A stretch of 64,000 nucleotides of DNA from Neobacillus niacini. GTDB lineage: Bacteria > Bacillota > Bacilli > Bacillales > Cytobacillaceae. The DNA is taken from contig NZ_JACWFG010000007.1 of NCBI RefSeq assembly GCF_019749295.1, positions 1 through 64,000 of the forward strand. Direction: 5' to 3'. Positions 56,063 to 64,000 of this stretch are shown one piece after another. Below the pieces are notes generated by a model. The model was given only the letters and a program-made list of their open reading frames with translations, ran no database searches and was not told the DNA's origin. Every line of letters starts with the position of its first letter. The first letter of the stretch is position 1. The position numbers were made by a program, and so were the translations under genes.

Positions 56063-57550
56063 ATGAAAAATAATGTCATTGTAAATGCGGATATTACAAA
56101 AGGAAAAATTAATAAAAATATCTATGGTCATTTTGCAGAGCATTTAGGCAGATGTATTTATGAAGGAATCTGGGTTGGCGAAGATTCTTCAATCCCTAAT
56201 ACGAAGGGGATTCGTAACGATGTATTAGCAGCATTAAAGAATATTAAAGTTCCTGTTCTTCGCTGGCCAGGCGGCTGTTTTGCGGATGAATATCATTGGA
56301 AGGACGGTGTCGGTCCTAGAGAAAACCGTAAGCGTATGGTCAATACTCACTGGGGCGGTGTGGTAGAAAACAACCACTTCGGAACACACGAATTCATGCT
56401 GTTGTGTGAGTTATTAGAGTGTGAGCCGTATATTTGCGGAAACGTGGGAAGCGGTACGGTTCAAGAAATGTCTGAATGGGTTGAATATATGACCTTTGAA
56501 GGTGAATCGCCAATGGCAAACTGGCGCCGGGAAAATGGGCACGAGGAGCCTTGGAAATTAAAGTATTTCGGTGTGGGGAACGAAAACTGGGGCTGCGGCG
56601 GCAACATGCGTCCTGAATATTATGCAGACCTTTATCGCCGCTATCAAACTTATGTACGTAACTATGGCGGCAATAAAATTTATAAAATTGCCGGCGGGGC
56701 AAATGTGGATGACTATAACTGGACAGAAGTGTTGATGAAGAACGCTCACTGGTTAATGGATGGTTTAAGTCTTCACTATTACACAATCCCTGGAGATTTC
56801 TGGCTTGGTAAAGGATCAGCGATTGATTTCCCTGAAGACGAATGGTTCATTACGATGAAGAAAGCTCTTCATATGGATGAGTTAATCACAAAGCATAGTA
56901 CGATTATGGATAAATACGATCCAGATAAGCGAATTGGCATGATTATCGATGAGTGGGGAACATGGTTTGATGTTGAGCCTGGAACAAATCCAGGATTCTT
57001 ATATCAGCAAAACACGATTCGTGATGCGCTGGTAGCTGGCCTGCATTTTAACATTTTTCACAATCACGCTGACCGTGTTCAAATGACGAATATTGCACAA
57101 ACTGTCAACGTGCTGCAAGCGATGATTTTAACTGAAGGCGAGAAGATGATTCTTACTCCGACCTATCACGTATTTGATATGTACAAGGTTCACCAAGATG
57201 CTGAACTGCTTGCTGTTGATTCTACATTTGGCAGCTATGAAAATAACGGAGTAACGTTACCACAGGTAACCGTATCTGCTTCGAAAAATGCTGAAGGTAT
57301 CGTTCATATCAGCTTATGTAACATTGACCATCAGAACGATGCAGTCCTAGATTTAGATCTTCGTGGTGTAATTGGTGTTGAAACAAAGGTGTCAGGAACC
57401 ATCATTACAGCTGACTCTATGAATGCGCATAACACTTTCGAACAGCCAGAGGTTGTAAAACCTGCTGCGTTTACAGGTGTGAGTGTTGGAGAAAATAAAT
57501 TATCTATTAAACTACCAGCAATGTCTGTTGTTACATTAGCGGTTGAATAA
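56063..57550 (+). CDS. abfA: GH51 alpha-N-arabinofuranosidase 1
   Basis: This 495-residue intracellular enzyme releases L-arabinofuranose from arabino-oligosaccharides. It has [18 protein letters not shown] (about residues 20-37), [17 protein letters not shown] (about 72-88), the acid/base Glu in [12 protein letters not shown] (about 169-180) and the nucleophile Glu in IIDEWGTW (about 294-301), with a C-terminal beta-sandwich. GGAGG precedes the ATG. It belongs to the branch with ENWGCGG, different from the second GH51 downstream, so the two may prefer different linkages. Confidence 0.93.
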   Translation: MKNNVIVNADITKGKINKNIYGHFAEHLGRCIYEGIWVGEDSSIPNTKGIRNDVLAALKNIKVPVLRWPGGCFADEYHWKDGVGPRENRKRMVNTHWGGVVENNHFGTHEFMLLCELLECEPYICGNVGSGTVQEMSEWVEYMTFEGESPMANWRRENGHEEPWKLKYFGVGNENWGCGGNMRPEYYADLYRRYQTYVRNYGGNKIYKIAGGANVDDYNWTEVLMKNAHWLMDGLSLHYYTIPGDFWLGKGSAIDFPEDEWFITMKKALHMDELITKHSTIMDKYDPDKRIGMIIDEWGTWFDVEPGTNPGFLYQQNTIRDALVAGLHFNIFHNHADRVQMTNIAQTVNVLQAMILTEGEKMILTPTYHVFDMYKVHQDAELLAVDSTFGSYENNGVTLPQVTVSASKNAEGIVHISLCNIDHQNDAVLDLDLRGVIGVETKVSGTIITADSMNAHNTFEQPEVVKPAAFTGVSVGENKLSIKLPAMSVVTLAVE

Positions 57551-57571
57551 TGAACGAGGGGGAACGGAGCA

Positions 57572-57844
57572 GTGAGTAAGCAAAATCTATGTAAAGGCTG
57601 CGTTGAAAGTGTGATGGTAACAGAGGAAGTTATCCAGGAGCTCGTTAAGGAAACGGAAGAAAATTTATCTGTTATCGTATCGGACGAAGTCTACTCAGAA
57701 CGCTTAAAGATTTGTGAAAGCTGCCCTTCTCTTCAATATGGCACCACTTGTGCTCATAGCGGATGTATTGTCCGCTATCGGGCCAAGTTTAAAAACAAGA
57801 GCTGTCCATTTGCAGGAAAGCCAAAATGGGAAAAGGTTGGTTAG
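57572..57844 (+). CDS. Cys-rich small protein (DUF6171-like)
   Basis: This 90-residue protein is encoded between two GH51 genes and starts with GTG after GAGGGGGAACGGAG. It has seven Cys in a pattern CxxC (residues 7 and 10), CxxC (48 and 51), 60, 65 and 78, with a His at 62, which suggests a zinc site. The segment CESCPSLQYGTTC and the tail KNKSCPFAGKPKW look like the DUF6171 family as I recall it. Function is unknown. Its tight position in the operon suggests a role in arabinose use or its regulation. Confidence 0.7.
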   Translation: MSKQNLCKGCVESVMVTEEVIQELVKETEENLSVIVSDEVYSERLKICESCPSLQYGTTCAHSGCIVRYRAKFKNKSCPFAGKPKWEKVG

Positions 57845-57861
57845 TACTCATAGTTTTATAG

Positions 57862-59430
<1,569 letters not shown>

Positions 59431-59439
59431 TATGCTTTA

Positions 59440-59490
59440 TTCCATACCTGTTCTGTTTACATTTGTGACGGACAGGTATGGAATCATTTT
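59440..59490 (+). terminator. Terminator after the second GH51 gene
   Basis: TTCCATACCTGT pairs with ACAGGTATGGAA (12 bp perfect) around a 20-base loop, followed by TCATTTTTTC. galM starts 36 bases later, so some read-through is likely. Confidence 0.82.
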
Positions 59491-59525
59491 TTCTATGTAT
59501 CTTTCTTAAGGAAGGACTGAAAGCA

Positions 59526-60575
59526 ATGAAGGTATTAAAAGAGGAGTTTGGAAGGAAAGATAACCAAACTGTTTTTTTATTTAATCTAGTGAATGATCAT
59601 GGAGTAGAAATTGGCTGTATTAATTATGGCTGTATTATTACAAAAATAATAACTCCTGATAAAGAAGGCAACTTTGAAAATATTGTGGTTGGATATGACA
59701 CCATGAACGAGTATGAAAATGATACTTATTTTCTAGGTGCTGCCATTGGCCGTGTCGCTGGAAGAATCAAGGCTGGATCCTTTGATTTGAACGGGCAAAC
59801 CTATACACTAGCAAAAAATGAAAATAACAATCATTTGCATGGCGGTAATAAAGGCTTTAACCAGATTGTTTGGGACAGCGAGGTTATAGAAAATGGTCAG
59901 GAGATTGGCGTTCGATTCACTTATGTAAGTCCGAACGGTGAAGAAGGATATCCTGGGAATTTAAATGCTTCTGTTACTTACACCCTGAACAATGACAATG
60001 AACTTTCCATCCGTTATTCTGGCATGTCTGATGAGGACACACTGCTAAACATGACGAATCACTCTTATTTCAATTTAAGTGGAAACTTAAAACGAGATAT
60101 TTTAAATCATACTTTACGAATAAAAAGCGATCAGTTTCTTGAATTAAATGATCAATTGCTTCCTACGGGTGAAATGCTTGATGTTAAAGGTACGGCATTT
60201 GATTTTACAACAGAGAGAATGATTCGAACTGGAGTGGAATCAAACCACCCGCAAAATCTATTAGCCGGTGCAGGGTATGACCATCCATTTCTACTGAATA
60301 CACAACATGATGAAGAAATTGTCCTAAAAGACATCGAAAGTGGACGGACCTTAACCGTTGAAACAGATGAAGCAGGAGTCGTTGTCTATTCTGGCAATCA
60401 GATGAAATCGGAAGGGGAGATTGCTGGGGTACCGTCACAGAAATACTTGGGAATCTGTTTAGAGACACAGGGATTACCGGACGCGATTCATCACCCTCAG
60501 TTTCCTTCCTGGATTCTAGAAAAGGATCAAGAATATTCGATGGTAACAACCTATAAATTTGGGATTATAGAATAG
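59526..60575 (+). CDS. galM: Aldose 1-epimerase (mutarotase)
   Basis: This 349-residue enzyme interconverts the anomers of aldoses such as L-arabinose. It has IGRVAGRIKAGSFDLNGQTY (about residues 80-99), the active-site His in NNHLHGGNKGF (about 107-117), MTNHSYFNLSG (about 180-190), AGYDHPFLL and the catalytic Glu in LGICLETQGLPDA (about 310-322). The ATG with AAGGACTGAAAG upstream is used; a longer frame starts inside the terminator. It feeds the right anomer to AraA. Confidence 0.92.
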   Translation: MKVLKEEFGRKDNQTVFLFNLVNDHGVEIGCINYGCIITKIITPDKEGNFENIVVGYDTMNEYENDTYFLGAAIGRVAGRIKAGSFDLNGQTYTLAKNENNNHLHGGNKGFNQIVWDSEVIENGQEIGVRFTYVSPNGEEGYPGNLNASVTYTLNNDNELSIRYSGMSDEDTLLNMTNHSYFNLSGNLKRDILNHTLRIKSDQFLELNDQLLPTGEMLDVKGTAFDFTTERMIRTGVESNHPQNLLAGAGYDHPFLLNTQHDEEIVLKDIESGRTLTVETDEAGVVVYSGNQMKSEGEIAGVPSQKYLGICLETQGLPDAIHHPQFPSWILEKDQEYSMVTTYKFGIIE

Positions 60576-60614
60576 ATTGCCCGATACTTTTTCTATGGAG
60601 CAGGAGGAATTTAA

Positions 60615-61832
60615 GTGGAAAACTATATTGCTGAACTCATGACTCTAGCTCAAACATGTGATTGTGGAAATCATCATCACCGTATTCCAATAGAAAAAAT
60701 CTCAATTGGAAACAGTGTTTACAAAGAACTTGCTGCCTTTGCATCGTATAAGGAATTTAAACATGCTGTCATAATCGCAGATGAAAATACCTATCAAGCT
60801 GCAGGCAAAAGTCTATCAGATTCATTAGAAGAAACTGGTATCAGAGTATCGCTTAGCATAATTACTCCGGATGAAAATAATGATGTTGTCGCTGACGAAA
60901 TCTCCTTAGTTCAAGCATTAGTAGAGATTCCGGTAGAAACGGATGTCATTATTGCTGTCGGTGCAGGGACACTCCATGATATTGCGCGTTTTTGCAGTAG
61001 TAAAATGAAGGTACCTTTTATCTCAGTCCCGACCGCGCCTTCTGTAGACGGGTTTACATCAATGGGGGCGCCATTAATTGTCAGGGGAGTAAAGACAACC
61101 TTCCAAATGTCAGCCCCAATTGCACTATTTGCGGATTTATCTATACTAAAGGCGTCACCACGAAAAATGGTTGCTGCGGGCTTTGGAGATATGCTGGCCA
61201 AATATACATCACTCTCTGACTGGAAGTTTGGTCACCTTGTAAAAGGAGAACCATATTGTCCACTAGTTGCTGTTATTACCCGTGAAGCATTAGAGTCATG
61301 TGTGGAGAATGTTGAAAAAATTGCTGCTTCTGATGAAGAAGGAATTCAGATTCTAATTGAAGCTCTGATCAAATCAGGGCTGGCAATGCTGGTATTTGGT
61401 CAGTCACATCCAGCTTCTGGCGGTGAACACCATCTCTCGCATTACTGGGAAATGGACTTTTTAAAGCGCAAGCGCCCTGCAGTGCTTCATGGAGCGAAGG
61501 TCGGAGTATCAACGGTACTGCTTGCGGAAGTATATAAAAGTCAGTTTCTTCCTTTACTATCTGAACCAGCTCGTTTGCAGTCGATACAAATTGAAAACTT
61601 ACAAGAAAACATAAAAGAAATCATGAAAGTTTATCGAGAGATACCAGCCCCTGAACACCTGAAAAATCTGTTAATGCAGACAGGCGGGGAAACCATGCCG
61701 GAACAGCTGGGCATTGATGAACAGCTAGTTGCTGCAAGTTTAAGCAGTGCACATAATTTAAGGAATCGATATACAGCTTTAAAATTTATGAATGTTGCTC
61801 AAAAAGAAAGCAGACCCATCATACAACCATGA
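60615..61832 (+). CDS. araM: sn-Glycerol-1-phosphate dehydrogenase AraM
   Basis: This 405-residue metal-dependent dehydrogenase reduces DHAP to sn-glycerol 1-phosphate. It has IIAVGAGTLHDIARF (about residues 114-128), VPTAPSVDGFTSMGAPLI (about 139-156), AAGFGDMLAKYTSLSDWK (about 187-204) and the metal ligands in SHPASGGEHHLSHYWEM (about 265-281) and VLHGAKVGV. These match B. subtilis AraM, which lies in its ara operon and serves synthesis of heptaprenylglyceryl phosphate. Start is GTG after AGGAGG. Confidence 0.93.
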   Translation: MENYIAELMTLAQTCDCGNHHHRIPIEKISIGNSVYKELAAFASYKEFKHAVIIADENTYQAAGKSLSDSLEETGIRVSLSIITPDENNDVVADEISLVQALVEIPVETDVIIAVGAGTLHDIARFCSSKMKVPFISVPTAPSVDGFTSMGAPLIVRGVKTTFQMSAPIALFADLSILKASPRKMVAAGFGDMLAKYTSLSDWKFGHLVKGEPYCPLVAVITREALESCVENVEKIAASDEEGIQILIEALIKSGLAMLVFGQSHPASGGEHHLSHYWEMDFLKRKRPAVLHGAKVGVSTVLLAEVYKSQFLPLLSEPARLQSIQIENLQENIKEIMKVYREIPAPEHLKNLLMQTGGETMPEQLGIDEQLVAASLSSAHNLRNRYTALKFMNVAQKESRPIIQP

Positions 61833-61859
61833 TTTTTTTAAAAGGAAAGGTGAAATATC

Positions 61860-62810
61860 ATGCAAAAAGTTGAAACGTTGAAAAATCCTATCGTCGAGCA
61901 GCGGGCAGATCCTTGGGTTTATAAGCATACAGATGGTTACTACTATTTCACTGCCTCAGTACCTGAGTATGATCGAATCGAAGTAAGAAGGTCAAAAACG
62001 ATTCAAGGATTAGGCACTGCAGAACCAGTCGTTGCTTGGACTAAACATGAGGATGGAATCATGAGTGCAAATATCTGGGCTCCAGAAATTCATTTCATTG
62101 ACGGCAAATGGTATATCTATTTTGCTGCTGCCCGCAAGGATGCCATTTTTGACCATCGCATGTATGTGATTGAAAATGACGCACAAAATCCACTCGAAGG
62201 AAATTGGGTGGAAAAAGGACAGGTAAGGACGGCTTGGGAGTCATTTTCTCTTGATGCGACCACCTTTAAACATCAAGGTGATTTATACCATGTTTGGGCT
62301 CAAAAAGATCCTGAAATCGAAGGTAACTCAAACCTATACATTGCAAAAATGGCGAACCCTTGGACACTTACAGGTCCTCAAGTCATGATTACCACACCTG
62401 AATACGACTGGGAGAAAATTGGGTTTTTAGTGAATGAGGGTGCAGCTGTTCTAAAAAGAAACGGGAAAATCTTTATTTCGTATTCTGCCAGCGCTACGGA
62501 CTATAACTACTGCATGGGATTGCTATCAGCAGACGAAGACAGCGACCTGCTTAATCCGAAATCATGGAAAAAATCACCGGAACCTGTTTTCCAAACAAAT
62601 GAGGAAAACAGCCAATATGGTCCAGGACATAACAGCTTCACAGTATCAGAGGATGGCAGTCAAGACATCTTGATTTACCATGCTCGAAACTACCGTGAAA
62701 TCGTCGGTGACCCGCTTTGGGATCCGAATCGTCATGCACGTGCACAAGTGTTCACATGGAATGAAGATGGAACCCCTAACTTTGGCACTCCGGTACCAGA
62801 TGCAAACTAA
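61860..62810 (+). CDS. GH43 exo-alpha-1,5-L-arabinofuranosidase-like enzyme 1
   Basis: This 316-residue five-bladed propeller enzyme has the general base Asp in EQRADPWVYKHTDGYYYF (about residues 14-31), the WAPEIHFIDGKWYIYF segment, the second Asp in FSLDATTF and the acid Glu in FLVNEGAAVL. It resembles exo-acting 1,5-arabinofuranosidases of the GH43_26 kind. No signal peptide, so it acts on imported oligomers. It is the first of two tandem copies. Confidence 0.85.
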   Translation: MQKVETLKNPIVEQRADPWVYKHTDGYYYFTASVPEYDRIEVRRSKTIQGLGTAEPVVAWTKHEDGIMSANIWAPEIHFIDGKWYIYFAAARKDAIFDHRMYVIENDAQNPLEGNWVEKGQVRTAWESFSLDATTFKHQGDLYHVWAQKDPEIEGNSNLYIAKMANPWTLTGPQVMITTPEYDWEKIGFLVNEGAAVLKRNGKIFISYSASATDYNYCMGLLSADEDSDLLNPKSWKKSPEPVFQTNEENSQYGPGHNSFTVSEDGSQDILIYHARNYREIVGDPLWDPNRHARAQVFTWNEDGTPNFGTPVPDAN

Positions 62811-62850
62811 GTTCATTCAGTCGATATTATTTCTATAAAGGGAGATTTTT

Positions 62851-63816
62851 ATGGTAAGAGTAACAATCGAAGAAGCGAAAAAAGCACAAGACCTCATTAT
62901 AGAGCAAAGGGCAGATCCGTGGATTTATAAACATACAGATGGTTACTATTATTTCACTGCTTCAGTTCCTGAATACGACAGAATTGAAGTAAGGCGTTCT
63001 GAAACAATTAAAGGAATAGCGGAAGCTGAACCTGCAGTTGCATGGAGAAAGCATGAAACGGGACCAATGAGTGCGCTTATCTGGGCTCCGGAACTTCATT
63101 ATATTAACGGAAGCTGGTATATCTACTATGCTGCGGCACCGTCAAAGGAAATTGTCGATGGACTTTTTCAACATCGCATGTTTGTAATTGAAAATAAATC
63201 TGCTAATCCTTTAGAGGGTAATTGGGAAGAAAAGGGACAAATCAAAACAGACTGGGAGTCATTTGCCCTTGATGCGACTTCGTTTGAGCATAAAGGTCAG
63301 CAATACCTTGTCTGGGCACAAAAAGATCCAAACATAAGAGGAAACTCAAACCTTTATATTGCTCCATTAGAAAACCCATGGACCATTAAGGGACCGCAAG
63401 TCATGATTACTAAACCAGAATATGATTGGGAAACCATTGGATTCTGGGTAAATGAAGGACCTGCTGTCTTGAAGAAGGACGGCAAAATCTACATTTCTTT
63501 CTCTGGAAGTGCCACGGATGAAAATTATGCAATGGGAATTCTAACGGCGGATGAAAACAGTGACGTGATGAATCCGGCATCCTGGAGTAAATCAACAGAA
63601 CCTGTGTTTAAAACATGTTATGAAACAGGACAATACGGTCCAGGCCATAATAGCTTTACAATTTCGGAAGATGGAAGCAAGGATGTTTTGGTCTATCATG
63701 TAAGGAACTACACAGAGATTGTCGGCGATCCGCTATATGATCCGAATCGCCATACCTGTGCAAAGGAATTTACATGGAATCCTGATGGTACACCAAACTT
63801 TGGTTTCCCAAAATAA
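62851..63816 (+). CDS. GH43 exo-alpha-1,5-L-arabinofuranosidase-like enzyme 2
   Basis: This 321-residue enzyme is a tandem paralogue of the preceding gene, about two thirds identical by eye over the whole length. The catalytic residues are kept (EQRADPWIYKHTDG, FALDATSF, FWVNEGPAVL). Differences cluster in a loop after YYAAAP, where this copy has four or five extra residues, and around FWVNEG versus FLVNEG near the active site. The pair may cover different chain lengths or branches. It closes the arabinose locus before a terminator. Confidence 0.85.
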   Translation: MVRVTIEEAKKAQDLIIEQRADPWIYKHTDGYYYFTASVPEYDRIEVRRSETIKGIAEAEPAVAWRKHETGPMSALIWAPELHYINGSWYIYYAAAPSKEIVDGLFQHRMFVIENKSANPLEGNWEEKGQIKTDWESFALDATSFEHKGQQYLVWAQKDPNIRGNSNLYIAPLENPWTIKGPQVMITKPEYDWETIGFWVNEGPAVLKKDGKIYISFSGSATDENYAMGILTADENSDVMNPASWSKSTEPVFKTCYETGQYGPGHNSFTISEDGSKDVLVYHVRNYTEIVGDPLYDPNRHTCAKEFTWNPDGTPNFGFPK

Positions 63817-63830
63817 ATAAATGACGAAAG

Positions 63831-63870
63831 AGAAGGTTCATATCAGTTTTTTGATATGAACCCTTTTCTG
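63831..63870 (+). terminator. Terminator closing the arabinose locus
   Basis: GGTTCATATCA pairs perfectly with TGATATGAACC, extended by AGAA and a TTTTCT tail. Confidence 0.87.
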
Positions 63871-63895
63871 TAAACTCAAAGGGCGGAGCAGCGTG

Positions 63896-64000
63896 ATGAA
63901 TAGCTTACAAGATTCACAGGATAGACGTTTGACCCTTCGTGCCATAACATGGCCGATATTTATAGAATTGTTTCTGCAGATGATTATGGGAAGCACGGAT
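63896..64000 (+). CDS. MATE-family efflux transporter (partial, N-terminus)
   Basis: The reading frame runs off the window after 35 codons. It starts MNSLQDSQDRR and enters a first helix with LRAITWPIFIELFLQMIMG, then STD, typical of the opening of MATE (NorM-like) multidrug exporters. GGAG lies 7 bases before the ATG; a GTG directly before it is an alternative. The gene is beyond the arabinose locus terminator and is unlikely to belong to it. Confidence 0.72.
   Translation, partial: MNSLQDSQDRRLTLRAITWPIFIELFLQMIMGSTD

Overview
This AT-rich window reads as the chromosome of a Gram-positive, low-GC Bacillaceae bacterium (Bacillus/Neobacillus type). The evidence is strong GGAGG ribosome sites, frequent TTG and GTG starts, GntR/UTRA and AraR regulators, cre-like CcpA sites, and Bacillus-only small proteins such as a DUF3934 protein. 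No ribosomal RNA, tRNA, phage, IS element or CRISPR array is visible. It looks like a catabolic accessory region carrying several nutrient-salvage modules plus scattered housekeeping genes.

Layout. 1-7.8 kb: a LacI regulator, an NRDE protein, small hypotheticals, a hydantoinase/carbamoylase-type amidase, a membrane-anchored M20 peptidase and BrnQ. 8.2-16.7 kb: a complete Amadori-product (fructosamine) cluster of the enterobacterial frlABCD type. It has an APC permease, a SIS deglycase, a 3-epimerase and two FrlD-like kinases, and it is extended by an amidohydrolase, a YjbQ protein and two GntR regulators. 16.7-19 kb: a decay zone with a frameshifted SDR gene, head-to-head remnants of a GNAT and a DUF4230 gene, and a 4 x 52 bp tandem repeat. 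19-21.6 kb: a membrane/PstS-like fusion and a Gfo/Idh/MocA oxidoreductase.

21.7-30.7 kb: an Rbs-type sugar ABC transporter in one run with an MtnK-like kinase and an MtnA-like isomerase, then a polar amino acid ABC transporter, then a FucA-like class II aldolase. Kinase, isomerase and aldolase together match the 5-methylthioribose/5-deoxyribose disposal logic (DHAP shunt). 30.8-39.8 kb: an MBL hydrolase, an MFS transporter, AraC and TraB proteins and a phosphatase, then an operon of an unidentified membrane protein with two M20-type amidases behind a cre site.

39.9-63.8 kb: a large L-arabinose/arabinan locus. AraR diverges from an araNPQ-like ABC importer that lacks its own ATPase, followed by an extracellular GH43 arabinanase and a GH127 beta-L-arabinofuranosidase. 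A second unit runs araB-araD-araA, a GH51, a Cys-rich small protein, a second GH51, galM, araM and two tandem GH43 enzymes. AraR boxes and cre sites lie at both promoters. A GH27 enzyme and a DUF624 protein lie on the AraR side. The window ends inside a MATE transporter gene.

Start codons were chosen from ribosome-site spacing. Promoters, operators and terminators are read by eye and are predictions.
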